64,000 bases of DNA, taken from positions 1,054,001-1,118,000 of the forward strand of contig NZ_LFBU01000001.1 of assembly GCF_001045555.1 (NCBI RefSeq). The letters run 5' to 3'. Shown piece by piece: positions 37,092 through 47,100 of the stretch; the stretch's first letter is position 1, and the number at the start of each line of letters is the position of its first letter. The position numbers and the translations under genes are program-made. The DNA is from Marinobacter subterrani. Lineage in GTDB: Bacteria; Pseudomonadota; Gammaproteobacteria; Pseudomonadales; Oleiphilaceae. Under the pieces are notes generated by a model. The model was not told the origin of the DNA. It was given only the letters and a program-made list of their open reading frames with translations, and made no database searches.

Positions 37092-37697
37092 TCAGATTAC
37101 CGGCCCACTGTGAAACCGGAACTCGCTGTCCGGCGTTTCAATCAACTCGCGCTCAATGGCCAGAAACTCCCCCACCCGCTCATCCACTGGCGCGCCGTTA
37201 GCCTGCACTGCCAGCTTCAGATAGTCCTGATAATGGCGCGCCTCGGATTTCAGCAGGCTGGCGTAGAAGTCTTCCAGCTTGTCATCCAGAAGTGGTGCCA
37301 GCGCCGCAAACCGCTCGCAGGAGCGGGCCTCGATAATGGCGCCGACGATCAGAACATCGACCAGACGCCCCGGATCGTCCGAGCGGACTTCCTTTCTCAA
37401 ACCGGCGGCATAACGAGCCGGTGTCAGGTGGCAATACTCCACCCCCCGTTTATTCATGATCGCCAGCACCTGTTCAAAATGCCGGAGCTCCTCGCGGGCC
37501 AGCCGGGACATTCTGTTCAGCAACTCGGAATTGTCGACATAGCGGTACATCAGGCTCAGGGCGGTTGATGCCGCTTTTTTCTCACAGTGGGCGTGGTCGA
37601 TGAGCATCAAATCCTGGTTAGCCAGGGCATTCTCGAGCCACTGCCGGGGAGTCGGGCAAGGCAGAAAGTCGTGAATCTCTTGCAGGGCGTCGTTCAT
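37092..37697 (-). CDS. miaE: tRNA-(2-methylthio-N6-isopentenyladenosine-37) hydroxylase
   Basis: MiaE hydroxylates the isopentenyl group on ms2i6A37 of tRNAs reading U-starting codons. It is a non-haem di-iron enzyme and needs oxygen. The 201-residue protein shows the ferritin-like iron ligands in LAREELRHFEQV, IEARSCERF and SEARHYQDYL. It stands alone between finR and acnB, converging on finR. Confidence 0.92.
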   Translation of the reverse strand: MNDALQEIHDFLPCPTPRQWLENALANQDLMLIDHAHCEKKAASTALSLMYRYVDNSELLNRMSRLAREELRHFEQVLAIMNKRGVEYCHLTPARYAAGLRKEVRSDDPGRLVDVLIVGAIIEARSCERFAALAPLLDDKLEDFYASLLKSEARHYQDYLKLAVQANGAPVDERVGEFLAIERELIETPDSEFRFHSGPVI

Positions 37698-37815
37698 GGC
37701 ATTGATTCGGTGGTGGGTTGGCGGCCCGGAAGTATAACCGATCTAACAGATTGCTCCGACCACTGTCCAACTTAACTTTATAAGGGGTTTCCTATAGAAT
37801 GCAGCGCCAGATTAA

Positions 37816-37875
37816 GGAGTCTCTGAATAAACCCTGAAACCCCATCGGTGATTTGAGGCATTATTCAGAGGCTCC
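37816..37875. repeat. Inverted repeat upstream of acnB
   Basis: GGAGTCTCTGAATAA (37816-37830) and TTATTCAGAGGCTCC (37861-37875) are inverted copies with one mismatch around a 30-nt spacer, about 78 nt before the acnB start. The layout fits a tiny non-autonomous element or an mRNA leader structure of acnB. No transposase is near. Confidence 0.7.
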
Positions 37876-37952
37876 TGCGGCCTTTCCGCCAAAATCCTCC
37901 CGCCAGGCATGAAGCCGGGCGCGGGACATTCCAACTGATGAGGGTCCATATC

Positions 37953-40547
37953 GTGTTAGAAGCCTACCGTGAACACGTTGCCGAACGTGAAGCCCTGGGT
38001 ATTCCTCCCAAGCCCCTGAATGCCGAGCAGACTGCCGCTCTGGTCGAGCTGCTGAAGAATCCGCCTGCCGGTGAGGAAGAAACTCTGGTCTACCTCCTGG
38101 AAAACCGCGTTCCGCCGGGTGTCGACGAAGCCGCTTACGTAAAAGCTGCATTCCTGTCCGCCATTGTTAAAGGCGAAGCCGCGTCTCCGCTGATCGATAA
38201 AAAGAAAGCTGTTCAGCTGCTGGGCATGATGCAGGGTGGCTACAACATCGCGACCCTCGTTGACCTTCTGGATGACAGCGAACTGGCTAAGCTGGCCGGC
38301 GAGGAACTCAAGCACACCCTGCTGATGTTCGACGCCTTCAACGACGTCAAAGAAAAGATGGACGCCGGTAACGCGGTGGCCAGATCTGTGGTGGAATCCT
38401 GGGCCAATGCCGAGTGGTTCACCAACAAGAAGAAGGTGCCGGAAAGCACCAAAATGGTGGTGTTCAAGGTCACCGGCGAAACCAACACCGACGACCTGTC
38501 GCCGGCCCCGGATGCATGGTCACGCCCGGACATCCCGCTGCACGCCCGCGCTGCCTATAAAATGGAACGCGACGGCCTGAAGCCGGAAGAGCCCGGCGTA
38601 ACCGGCCCGATGAGCCAGATCGACGAAATCAAAGCCAAAGGCCTGCCCGTTGCGTTCGTGGGTGACGTTGTTGGTACCGGCTCCTCGCGGAAATCTGCCA
38701 CCAACTCCGTTCTGTGGTTCTTCGGTGAAGACATCCCCGGTGTGCCTAACAAGCGTGCCGGCGGTGTCTGTATCGGCAACAAGGTTGCCCCGATTTTCTT
38801 CAACACCATGGAAGACGCCGGCGCCCTGGTATTCGAAGCGCCGGTCGACAACATGAACATGGGCGACGTGATCGAAATCCGCCCATACGAAGGCAAGATC
38901 CTGAACGAAGCCGGCGAAACCATCTCCGAGTTCAGCTTCAAGTCTGACGTGATCCTGGATGAAGTTCAGGCGGGTGGCCGTATTCCGCTGATCATCGGCC
39001 GTGGCCTGACCGCCAAGGCCCGCACCGCGCTGGGCCTGGGCGCGACCGACCTGTTCCGCCTGCCGAAAGACCCCGAAGCCGGCACCAAGGGCTTCACCCT
39101 GGGCCAGAAGATGGTGGGCAAGGCCTGCGGTCTGGAAGAAGGCAAGGGCGTGCGTCCGGGCACCTACTGCGAACCGCACATGACAACTGTCGGTTCCCAG
39201 GATACTACCGGCCCGATGACCCGCGACGAACTGAAAGACCTGGCATGCCTGGGCTTCCAGGCTGACCTGGTGATGCAGTCTTTCTGTCACACCGCTGCCT
39301 ATCCGAAGCCGGTTGACGTGGAAATGCAGCATACCATGCCGGACTTCATCCGTACCCGCGGCGGTGTTTCCCTGCGCCCGGGCGACGGCATCATCCATTC
39401 CTGGCTGAACCGCATGCTGCTGCCGGATACCGTGGGCACCGGCGGTGACTCCCACACCCGTTTCCCCATGGGCATCTCCTTCCCGGCCGGCTCCGGCCTG
39501 GTCGCCTTCGCCGCAGCCACCGGCGTTATGCCGCTGGATATGCCGGAATCGGTCCTGGTTCGCTTCAAGGGCGAAATGCAGCCGGGTATCACCCTGCGTG
39601 ATCTGGTACACGCCATTCCGCTGTATGGCATCAAACAGGGCCTGCTGACCGTTGAGAAGAAAGGCAAGATCAACGAATTCTCCGGCCGCATCCTGGAAAT
39701 CGAAGGCCTGGAGCACCTGACCGTCGAGCAGGCGTTCGAGCTCTCTGACGCGTCCGCCGAGCGCTCCGCAGCCGGCTGTACCATCAACCTGTCTGAAGAG
39801 TCCGTGGCCGAGTACCTGCGCTCCAACATCACCATGCTGCGCTGGATGATCGCTGAAGGTTACGGCGACCCCCGCACCCTGGAGCGTCGTGCCCAGCAGA
39901 TGGAAGAGTGGATTGCCGATCCCAAGCTGATGCGTGCCGACAAGGACGCGGAATACTCGCACGTAGTGGAAATCGATCTGGCCGAAATCAAAGAGCCGAT
40001 CGTATGCTGCCCGAACGACCCGGACGATGCCCGCACCCTGTCCGAAGTGGCCGGCGACAAGGTCGACGAAGTGTTCATCGGCTCCTGCATGACCAACATC
40101 GGTCACTTCCGCGCCGCGGGTAAACTGCTGGCACAGAACAAGGAACCCCTGAAGACCCGCCTGTGGATGTCTCCGCCCACCAAGATGGACCAGGCCCAGC
40201 TGATGGAAGAAGGTTACTTCAACATCTACGGCACCGCCGGTGTGCGCACCGAAATGCCGGGCTGCTCCCTGTGCATGGGTAACCAGGCCCGTGTAGCTGC
40301 CAAGAGCACCGTGCTGTCCACCTCCACCCGGAACTTCCCGAACCGCCTGGGCGATGGTGCCAATGTGTACCTGACCTCTGCGGAACTGGCTGCAGTGGGC
40401 GCGGTACTGGGCAAACTCCCCTCCGCCGAGGAATACATGGAGTACGCCAAGGACCTCAACAGCATGTCAAAAGAGATCTACAAGTATCTCAACTTCGACC
40501 AGATGGAGAACTACACCAAGAAGGCCTCTGAGGCGAACGTTGCCTAA
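37953..40547 (+). CDS. acnB: Aconitate hydratase B
   Basis: AcnB interconverts citrate and isocitrate in the TCA cycle. I chose the GTG at 37953, which gives (M)[12 protein letters not shown] as in other AcnB proteins, 864 residues, with GAGGG about 9 nt upstream. The ATG at 37938 would add five residues. As usual for AcnB, the HEAT-like and swivel domains come first. The iron-sulphur ligands are in [10 protein letters not shown] (about residue 710) and [10 protein letters not shown] (about 770), near the C-terminus. A strong terminator follows. Confidence 0.96.
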   Translation: MLEAYREHVAEREALGIPPKPLNAEQTAALVELLKNPPAGEEETLVYLLENRVPPGVDEAAYVKAAFLSAIVKGEAASPLIDKKKAVQLLGMMQGGYNIATLVDLLDDSELAKLAGEELKHTLLMFDAFNDVKEKMDAGNAVARSVVESWANAEWFTNKKKVPESTKMVVFKVTGETNTDDLSPAPDAWSRPDIPLHARAAYKMERDGLKPEEPGVTGPMSQIDEIKAKGLPVAFVGDVVGTGSSRKSATNSVLWFFGEDIPGVPNKRAGGVCIGNKVAPIFFNTMEDAGALVFEAPVDNMNMGDVIEIRPYEGKILNEAGETISEFSFKSDVILDEVQAGGRIPLIIGRGLTAKARTALGLGATDLFRLPKDPEAGTKGFTLGQKMVGKACGLEEGKGVRPGTYCEPHMTTVGSQDTTGPMTRDELKDLACLGFQADLVMQSFCHTAAYPKPVDVEMQHTMPDFIRTRGGVSLRPGDGIIHSWLNRMLLPDTVGTGGDSHTRFPMGISFPAGSGLVAFAAATGVMPLDMPESVLVRFKGEMQPGITLRDLVHAIPLYGIKQGLLTVEKKGKINEFSGRILEIEGLEHLTVEQAFELSDASAERSAAGCTINLSEESVAEYLRSNITMLRWMIAEGYGDPRTLERRAQQMEEWIADPKLMRADKDAEYSHVVEIDLAEIKEPIVCCPNDPDDARTLSEVAGDKVDEVFIGSCMTNIGHFRAAGKLLAQNKEPLKTRLWMSPPTKMDQAQLMEEGYFNIYGTAGVRTEMPGCSLCMGNQARVAAKSTVLSTSTRNFPNRLGDGANVYLTSAELAAVGAVLGKLPSAEEYMEYAKDLNSMSKEIYKYLNFDQMENYTKKASEANVA

Positions 40548-40576
40548 GCGCTACCTCTTGAGGTAATCACCATTGA

Positions 40577-40607
40577 AAACGCCAGCCTTCGGGCTGGCGT
40601 TTTTTTT
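40577..40607 (+). terminator. Rho-independent terminator of acnB
   Basis: ACGCCAGCC (40579-40587), a TTCG tetraloop and GGCTGGCGT (40592-40600), then a run of T. Four A on the left may allow weak function for the convergent gene as well. Confidence 0.95.
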
Positions 40608-40621
40608 GCACATTGCCCGAC

Positions 40622-41614
40622 TCAGCGCTCGAGAAGAATTTTCCCCACAGCGAGCCCCGACTCAATACGGCGATGCGCCTCGCCAATCTGGCGGAAAGCG
40701 TACCGGTGCTCATCCAGCAACGGGCGCACGCTGCCCTGCTCCAGCATGTCGCTCAGCGCCGCCATCAGCCGGGGCTGGTCATCCATGCCAATGCCGTGCA
40801 GAAGCGGAATGGAGCGGAAGATAACATGCAAGGTGAGACCTTTAGCGTGCATGGCTGTCAGGTCGTGGGTAGAGCGGGTGTTAATGGAACACAGGCGCCC
40901 GCTAATGGCCGTCGCCTCGATCGACCGATCAACATTTTCCCGGCCCACGGTGTCGAACACCAGGCTGAAACCCCGTCCCTCGGTGAGTCTTTGACTGTAA
41001 TCCTTTACCGACTCTTCCCGGTAAAAAATGGTATCGTCGGCCCCCAGACGGCGTGCCAGCTCTGCCTTGTCTTCCGTTGATACGGTTGTCGCGACACGGG
41101 CGCCCATCGCCTTCGCAATCTGAATGGCAACATGGCCCACGCCACCGGTTCCGGCATGAATCAGCACATGCTCGCCGGACTGAATGCCGGCCCGGTCCAC
41201 CAGGGCGGTCCACGCGGTCAGGAACACCAGGGGCAACGCAGCGCATTCCGCCAGTGGCAACGACATGGCCGGCGTTCGCCTGACCAGTAGCCGGACATCG
41301 GCAATCATGTAATCGGCCAGCGCGCCCTGCCAGCCACGAACACCACCGGCGCAGCCAAACACCTCATCCCCTGCCGCCAGGGACGTGACGCCCGGGCCGA
41401 CCTTGTCCACCACACCGGCAACGTCGCCGTTGAGGATGGCGGGCATCGCTGGCCCGGTTTTCACAAGGCCGGAGCGGATTTTGGTTTCTATCGGGTTCAC
41501 ACTGGAAGCAATAACGCGAATCCGGACCTGGCCCGCGGCCGGCTCGGGTGTCGGCATCTCCCTCTCCACGAAAACCTCAGGGCCGCCAAACTCTTCAATA
41601 ACCATGGCTTTCAT
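40622..41614 (-). CDS. Zinc-independent quinone oxidoreductase-like alcohol dehydrogenase (MDR family)
   Basis: This medium-chain dehydrogenase/reductase probably reduces quinones or enals with NADPH. I chose the ATG at 41614 (MKAMVIEEFGGPEVFVERE), which has GGAGG 6 nt upstream and gives 330 residues. The N-terminal GroES-like domain has no clear zinc-ligand set. The Rossmann part contains HAGTGGVGHVAIQIAKAMGA. It is last in a minus-strand run with a TauE-type permease, a TRAP permease and a TAXI binding protein, which suggests a shared, unknown substrate. Confidence 0.85.
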   Translation of the reverse strand: MKAMVIEEFGGPEVFVEREMPTPEPAAGQVRIRVIASSVNPIETKIRSGLVKTGPAMPAILNGDVAGVVDKVGPGVTSLAAGDEVFGCAGGVRGWQGALADYMIADVRLLVRRTPAMSLPLAECAALPLVFLTAWTALVDRAGIQSGEHVLIHAGTGGVGHVAIQIAKAMGARVATTVSTEDKAELARRLGADDTIFYREESVKDYSQRLTEGRGFSLVFDTVGRENVDRSIEATAISGRLCSINTRSTHDLTAMHAKGLTLHVIFRSIPLLHGIGMDDQPRLMAALSDMLEQGSVRPLLDEHRYAFRQIGEAHRRIESGLAVGKILLER

Positions 41615-41634
41615 GTGTAACCTCCAGCCGCCAA

Positions 41635-42381
41635 TTAATAAAGGATGAGCCTTACCAGAATCGCCGCCACCATCACGAGGGTGATCCACTTGACCCACTG
41701 GGCCCCTTTGTTACTGAGGTTGACGCGAACCGCGATAAACGCACCGGTAATATTGCCGAGTGCCAGCGTCAGCCCCATGCCCCAACGTACCTGGTCACTG
41801 ATGGCAAATATCAGCAAGGCCGGCAGCGTGTAAAGCAGAACGATAGACACCTTGAACACGTTCACCTGGCGCAGATCGATTCGCAACATGCGATACAGAA
41901 CCACCAGGAACAGGGCACCGACGCCGACCTGAATAAAGCCGCCGTAGACGCCGATCAGGAACATGGCCAGATAGATAACCGGGCCCAGCCGGTCCGTCGT
42001 CAGAGGACGGGTGTCCAGCTTGGGCTGGGGCAGCAGCATGAACACTGACGCACCAATCATGGCAACCACGAGAACAAACTCGAAGATGGCGTCATTCACC
42101 CAGGTCGCTACCCAGGCCCCCAGGAGGGAGCCCAGCACCGCCGGCACGGCCAGGTGAAGACTGACCACGAGGTTGCCATGCCCCATCCGGTGGAAGGATC
42201 CCACGGCGGTTATGCTCTGCAGGGTGATGGCGACCCGGTTGGTGCCGTTCGCCACCTGCGGCGGCAATCCGAGGAACATCAGCAGCGGCAGTGTCAGCAT
42301 GGAACCGCCGGCTGACAGGACATTGATAAAGCCCGCCAATCCGCCCAGGGCAAGCAGGGCTGCTACTTCGATCAGTGACAT
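41635..42381 (-). CDS. TauE/SafE (TSUP) family membrane transporter
   Basis: The 248-residue protein has seven or eight hydrophobic helices and the N-terminal family motif GGLAGFINVLSAGGSMLTLP, with a second repeat half beginning YLAMFLIGVYGGFIQVGVG. Members export sulphite, sulphoacetate or other organic anions, but the substrate is not predictable here. It lies 13 nt after the TRAP permease gene and 20 nt before the oxidoreductase, as part of one operon. Confidence 0.88.
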   Translation of the reverse strand: MSLIEVAALLALGGLAGFINVLSAGGSMLTLPLLMFLGLPPQVANGTNRVAITLQSITAVGSFHRMGHGNLVVSLHLAVPAVLGSLLGAWVATWVNDAIFEFVLVVAMIGASVFMLLPQPKLDTRPLTTDRLGPVIYLAMFLIGVYGGFIQVGVGALFLVVLYRMLRIDLRQVNVFKVSIVLLYTLPALLIFAISDQVRWGMGLTLALGNITGAFIAVRVNLSNKGAQWVKWITLVMVAAILVRLILY

Positions 42382-42394
42382 CTTGCAGCTTCCT

Positions 42395-44542
42395 TTAAGC
42401 CGGCGCGGCCGTCCTGGACGCCCTGCCCCTGCGGCTGCTCCAGACCAGTACCGCCAGGAAAATCACCAGGCCTGCAGTGTCCAGCAAAAGCTGGCCATGG
42501 GGCCAGAGCATCAAGGCGCCAACCGGGAAGATCAGGATACGGACCAACAGAGGCAGCTTGTGCTCGAGGAAGCCTTCCATTCCGGCGATGATGGCATAGA
42601 TGCCAAACAGCGCGAAAAAGGACACCCGCAGCATTTCGGTGAAGTCTCCGGTAATCAGGGGCGAATAGGCAAAAAGCAATGGAATGATGTAGAGGCCCTT
42701 GGCCAGCTTCCAGGCGGTAAACCCGGTACGCATCTGCGGAGTCCCGGCAATCGCTGCGGCGGCGAAGGCCGTCAGGCACACTGGCGGTGTGACGTTGGAA
42801 TCCTGCGACAGCCAGAAAATGATCATGTGTGCCGCTACCAGAATCATCGACAACGCGGCCGGAGAGAGCGCCTGCTCAAGCAGCTGGGTATTGAAGGTAT
42901 CCGGCACAACCGCCAGCAGCTGCTGGGCCGTGGCCAGATCCATCGGCGCGTTGAGCAAGGCCATCCTGTCCGGGGCAGCAAGCATGAATATGGCTTTGGC
43001 CTGATCCGGCAGGTTGCCGCTCACCAGGAGGTCCAGTAACTGCTCCTGCGCAATCAGGGTGTAGATTGCCGGTGCCGACAGGGTCGCCAGAACGATATAC
43101 GCCGCTGTCACCGGCAGGCCCATGCCAAGAATCAGCGACGCCAGCGCCACCAGCACGATGGTAATGATGAGGCTGCCACCGGCCCAGCTGGTAATCATCA
43201 GCGAGAAGGTATTTCCGATACCAGTGGTTGAAACCACCATAACAATCAGGCCCACGGTGATCAGAAGAATTGCCGTGGTGGTTATATTTCTCGCGCCCAT
43301 CGCCAGGGCATCCAGTATGTCCCGGAAGCTCATGGGATGCCTCGACAGCCAGGACGCGACAATAACCGAAAGAATGGCGATGCCGGCCGCGTAGGTGGGC
43401 GTATAGCCATAGATGAGTGCCGCAACCAGAACGGCCAGAGGCAGCAGAAAATGCCAGCCGCCTTTCATGACCTCCTTCAGGGAGGGCGCCTCTTCGTCAT
43501 CAAGCTGGACCGCATGGCTGCGTTTGGCTTCAATCCGGACAAACATGGCCACCGAGATGAAATACAGCAAGGCAGGTAATGCCGCCACGCCGATGATGGT
43601 CAGGTAAGACACCTGGGTGTAGGACGCCATGATAAACGCCCCTGCCCCCATCACCGGTGGCATCAGCTGGCCGCCGGTAGAGGCAGCAGCCTCAACGCCG
43701 GCGGCAAAACGTGCCGGGAAACCAGCCTTGCGCATCAGGGGAATGGTAATAACACCGGTGGACACGGTATTAGCCACACTGGAGCCGGAGACCGAGCCCA
43801 TGAGACCCGATGCGAACACAGCGACGAAGCCGGGGCCGCCGACAAACCGGCCGGCAGCACAGCGCGCCAGTTCGATAATAAAATCGCCCGCTCCGGACTT
43901 CACCAGAAAGGCGCCAAACAGAATGAACATGAACACATAGGTCCACGAAATCCGGGCAATCGAACCGAGCATGCCCTGGCCGCCAATATAGGAGCGGAAC
44001 AGCACGGTTTCCCAGCTCAGGCCGGGAAAGTTGAAGATGCCATCAATATACTGCCCCCACCAGGCCACATAGGTCAGGGCGATCACACACAACACCGGAA
44101 TGAACCAGCCCACCGTGCGCCGGGCGAATTCCAGTACGAGCACCACTGCGGCAATGGAGACAACCCAGTCTGCCGTGCTGAAATTGACGCCACGCTGGTA
44201 CAAATCGTCCTCGAAGAGAATCAGATAGAAGGCGCAGGCCAGTGCCATCAGCCCGAGAATAATATCCACGCCCAGGACCACACGCTGGCCAGAGGCAGTT
44301 CTGGCCTTTCGCATTGGCGTGGTGAGCGTACAGATCAGGCCAAAAAGGCCAAAATGTAACGCCGAAGTCCACAGCTCAGAGAGCGTGGACAGGGTGTTGA
44401 AGTACAGATGTATCAACGCAGCGCCAACCGCGAGCCAGAAAATCACCGGCCCGATCAGCCGGTGATCCAGTCGCTCAGCCGCCTCGCTGGCACTTTCGTC
44501 GCGAACCTCTACCGGAGGTTCGCTGGTTGCTCCCTGGGCCAT
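42395..44542 (-). CDS. TRAP transporter fused permease (DctQ-DctM fusion), TAXI type
   Basis: This is the membrane part of a sodium-driven tripartite importer. The 715-residue protein fuses a small N-terminal four-helix DctQ-like part (about 40-200) to a large DctM-like part. Family segments are GSVSGSSVANTVSTGVITIPLM, here split by membrane helices, EAAASTGGQLMPPVMGAGAF, and VMVVSTTGIGNTFSLMI. Fused permeases of this type pair with TAXI binding proteins, and one is encoded 2 nt upstream. TAXI systems are often linked to glutamate or other dicarboxylates, but the substrate is open. Confidence 0.92.
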   Translation of the reverse strand: MAQGATSEPPVEVRDESASEAAERLDHRLIGPVIFWLAVGAALIHLYFNTLSTLSELWTSALHFGLFGLICTLTTPMRKARTASGQRVVLGVDIILGLMALACAFYLILFEDDLYQRGVNFSTADWVVSIAAVVLVLEFARRTVGWFIPVLCVIALTYVAWWGQYIDGIFNFPGLSWETVLFRSYIGGQGMLGSIARISWTYVFMFILFGAFLVKSGAGDFIIELARCAAGRFVGGPGFVAVFASGLMGSVSGSSVANTVSTGVITIPLMRKAGFPARFAAGVEAAASTGGQLMPPVMGAGAFIMASYTQVSYLTIIGVAALPALLYFISVAMFVRIEAKRSHAVQLDDEEAPSLKEVMKGGWHFLLPLAVLVAALIYGYTPTYAAGIAILSVIVASWLSRHPMSFRDILDALAMGARNITTTAILLITVGLIVMVVSTTGIGNTFSLMITSWAGGSLIITIVLVALASLILGMGLPVTAAYIVLATLSAPAIYTLIAQEQLLDLLVSGNLPDQAKAIFMLAAPDRMALLNAPMDLATAQQLLAVVPDTFNTQLLEQALSPAALSMILVAAHMIIFWLSQDSNVTPPVCLTAFAAAAIAGTPQMRTGFTAWKLAKGLYIIPLLFAYSPLITGDFTEMLRVSFFALFGIYAIIAGMEGFLEHKLPLLVRILIFPVGALMLWPHGQLLLDTAGLVIFLAVLVWSSRRGRASRTAAPA

Positions 44543-44544
44543 GA

Positions 44545-45552
44545 TTACTTCGCAATCAGGCGATCAGGAATGGTCAGCCCCTGTTCCCGGTAAAACCTTA
44601 CGGCGCCCGGATGCAGCGGCATCGGCAGACCGGCGATAGCCTTTTCCAGTGCCATCGCCTTGGTAGCCGGATGGATATTGTTCAGGAACGGCAGGTTCTC
44701 GTAGATGGTTTTGGTAATCTGGTAAACGTCTTCCTCGGGAACATCCGCACGCACAGCCAGGATGTTGGGCTGGGCAATCGTTTCAATGGGCTCCTCCTGG
44801 CTGGGATAGGTACCCGCCGGAATCGTATAGGGCGTCCAAAGTTCAAAATCACTGTTCACCTGAGCCAACTGGTCAGCGGTGAAGTTCAGAGTAGTGATCT
44901 CGTCGCCCACGTTGGCATAGGCCCGGGTAACCGCAGAAGCTGGCACGCCCGCCGGAATGTTCATGCCTTCGATGTTGCCATTCTGCAGGGCGTCTGCACT
45001 GGGACCGTAGCCGAGGTAGGCCAGATCAATCTTGTCCAGATCGACCCCAAGCTTGCCCAGAATAAAACGGCCGGAGCCCTCGGTGCCGGAATTGCGCCTC
45101 CCGATAGAGAAGCTCTCGCCATAGAGGTTGGTCATGTCGGCGATGGTGCCTGTTTTCGCAAGTTCCTTGGACACCACGAAGTGCTCAACGTTCTGCCAGA
45201 GCATGGAAACCGAACGAAGGTTCTTGTATGGCTTGGGCACCGGGCCGGTCCCGTTCCATGCATAGGCACCGTACAACCCCTGGAGAATACCGAACTGAAT
45301 CTGGTCTTCATCCATCAGCTTGAGATTCTCACCGGAACCGGCGGAACTGATGGCCGACACCGAGATATTGGTCTTCGGTTCAAGCTTGACCTTGATAAGC
45401 GTGGAAATTGCAACGCCCACCGGGTAATAGGTGCCGCCAGTGGTGGCGGTACCCATCACATAGTTTCCTTCGGCCTGCACTCCCGAGGAAAAGGAAAAGA
45501 TGGTCGCGGCCAATACACCCACGGTGGATTTCAGGAATTGTTTGCGGTTCAT
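44545..45552 (-). CDS. TAXI family TRAP transporter solute-binding protein
   Basis: The periplasmic receptor of the adjacent TRAP permease. I chose the ATG at 45552 (MNRKQFLKSTVG), which starts a signal peptide cut after about residue 27 (SGVQA). The frame upstream of it is not signal-like, and GAGGA precedes the ATG. The 335-residue protein shows the TAXI hallmarks MGTATTGGTYYPVG, SAGSGENLKLM and FSIGRRNSGTEGSGRFIL. It heads the TAXI-TRAP-TauE-oxidoreductase operon. Confidence 0.93.
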   Translation of the reverse strand: MNRKQFLKSTVGVLAATIFSFSSGVQAEGNYVMGTATTGGTYYPVGVAISTLIKVKLEPKTNISVSAISSAGSGENLKLMDEDQIQFGILQGLYGAYAWNGTGPVPKPYKNLRSVSMLWQNVEHFVVSKELAKTGTIADMTNLYGESFSIGRRNSGTEGSGRFILGKLGVDLDKIDLAYLGYGPSADALQNGNIEGMNIPAGVPASAVTRAYANVGDEITTLNFTADQLAQVNSDFELWTPYTIPAGTYPSQEEPIETIAQPNILAVRADVPEEDVYQITKTIYENLPFLNNIHPATKAMALEKAIAGLPMPLHPGAVRFYREQGLTIPDRLIAK

Positions 45553-45727
45553 AAAGCGTTGTCCTCTCGTCGTTATTTTGCTTATTTCACTGAGACATAA
45601 CGTAAATAAAGTAGCGGTTTCAGGGGTGATCCACAAGTCAATATGAGCGACTCAAGGAAGGAGTCTGCACGTTGGGGAAGCCCCGACCAGGCACTTCCCC
45701 AACAAACACCACCCCTGTGGCGACGGT

Positions 45728-46450
45728 TCAGCGCACTTTAGAGAGGAACTTCTGGGTGAGCGGGTTTTGCGGATCGGTAATCACCTGCCTGGCTTCACCG
45801 ATCTCTGCAATCACGCCTTCATGGAAATACGCCACGCGATCCGAGACATCCCGCGCGAACCCCATTTCATGCGTAACGCAGATCATGGTCATGCCCTCTT
45901 CCGCCAATAAGCGCAGGGTGTCCAGAACCTCGCCGACCAGTTCGGGGTCAAGCGCGGAGGTCACCTCATCAAGCAGCATGTAGTCCGGTTTCATGGCCAG
46001 GGCACGGGCAATCGCCAGGCGCTGCTGTTGGCCGCCGGACATTTTGGTGGGGTAGACGTCCAGCTTGTCACCCAGGCCAACATGCTCCAGTTCCTTTTTG
46101 GCGATTTCAATCGCCTCTTCCTTGCTCATTTTCTTGACGATTCTGGGAGCAAGCGCCGCGTTCTCCAGCACAGTCATGTGAGGGAAGGAGTTCCATTGCT
46201 GGAACACCATGCCAAGTTTCTGGCGCAGCTTGTCCTTGTTGGTCGCTTTGGCGTGGACATCCACATCATCGACAAGAATCTTGCCCTTGTTGATCGTCTC
46301 GATGGCGTTGATGCAGTACAGCAGGGTCGACTTGCCGCTGCCGGAACCGCCGATGACGCTTACCACTTCGCCTTTCTTTACATCCAGGCTGACGCCTTTC
46401 AGCACTTCAAGATCTCCGAAGGATTTATGGACATTCTGGACACTGATCAT
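45728..46450 (-). CDS. Polar amino acid ABC transporter, ATP-binding protein
   Basis: The 240-residue ATPase of a second amino-acid importer has Walker A IGGSGSGKST, the signature MSGGQQQRLAIARALAM, Walker B YMLLDEVTSALDPE and the switch His in VTHEMGF. It overlaps the upstream permease gene by 4 nt. It resembles GlnQ/HisP-type subunits. Which amino acid is imported cannot be told. Confidence 0.92.
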   Translation of the reverse strand: MISVQNVHKSFGDLEVLKGVSLDVKKGEVVSVIGGSGSGKSTLLYCINAIETINKGKILVDDVDVHAKATNKDKLRQKLGMVFQQWNSFPHMTVLENAALAPRIVKKMSKEEAIEIAKKELEHVGLGDKLDVYPTKMSGGQQQRLAIARALAMKPDYMLLDEVTSALDPELVGEVLDTLRLLAEEGMTMICVTHEMGFARDVSDRVAYFHEGVIAEIGEARQVITDPQNPLTQKFLSKVR

Positions 46451-47100
46451 ATTGCCATTTTCCTCTCAACATACCGGCCGTAGTAGGACAGCGGGTACGA
46501 AATAATGAAGTAAAAGATACCGACACCTATCAGGATCTCGAGCGGTTGCTGGGTTCGTGAGATAAGTTGCTCTGACGTGCGCAGCAATTCCATGTAACCA
46601 ATAACGGATACCAGCGCCGAATCCTTGATAACGCTGAGGGAAACGCCAAGCCAGGAGGGGAACACGGCACGCAGACCGATCGGGAACCGAATGTGATAGA
46701 TGGTTTGCCAGTGCGTCATTCCCAGCGAACGCGCGGCAACCTGCATCGATGGGCTGACGCTCTCAAACCCACCCCGGAACACCTCGCTCATGAAGGCCAT
46801 GGTGTACAGCGAAAGCACGATAGCGCCAGCGACAAACGGGTCCATCGGATTCCCCATTGCGCCCACAAAGGTGGAAAACAGTATCAGTTGAATAATCAGG
46901 GGGACACTTCGGAGGATGTCCAGCACGCTGCCGAACAATACGTTAGCCACCTTTTTACTCTCCGCCCGGGCAAAGCCGACGACCAAACCCAGGAGTGTAC
47001 CTACCACGATAGCGACAACGGATATGGTGATGGTGTTCCAGACACCCGTCAGGATAAAACCGGTGTCGCTCCAGGACAGGGGCGTAAACAGTGAGTTCAT
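46447..47100 (-). CDS. Polar amino acid ABC transporter permease (second subunit)
   Basis: The 217-residue inner-membrane protein has about five helices and the HisMQ-type coupling loop QVAARSLGMTHWQTIYHIRFP. Its start overlaps the end of the other permease by one nucleotide. The two permeases probably form a heterodimer served by the ATPase gene that follows. Confidence 0.9.
   Translation of the reverse strand: MNSLFTPLSWSDTGFILTGVWNTITISVVAIVVGTLLGLVVGFARAESKKVANVLFGSVLDILRSVPLIIQLILFSTFVGAMGNPMDPFVAGAIVLSLYTMAFMSEVFRGGFESVSPSMQVAARSLGMTHWQTIYHIRFPIGLRAVFPSWLGVSLSVIKDSALVSVIGYMELLRTSEQLISRTQQPLEILIGVGIFYFIISYPLSYYGRYVERKMAI

Noticed and set aside
38520..40106. 528-codon open frame opposite acnB
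   Set aside because: It is an antisense shadow of acnB and has no family similarity.
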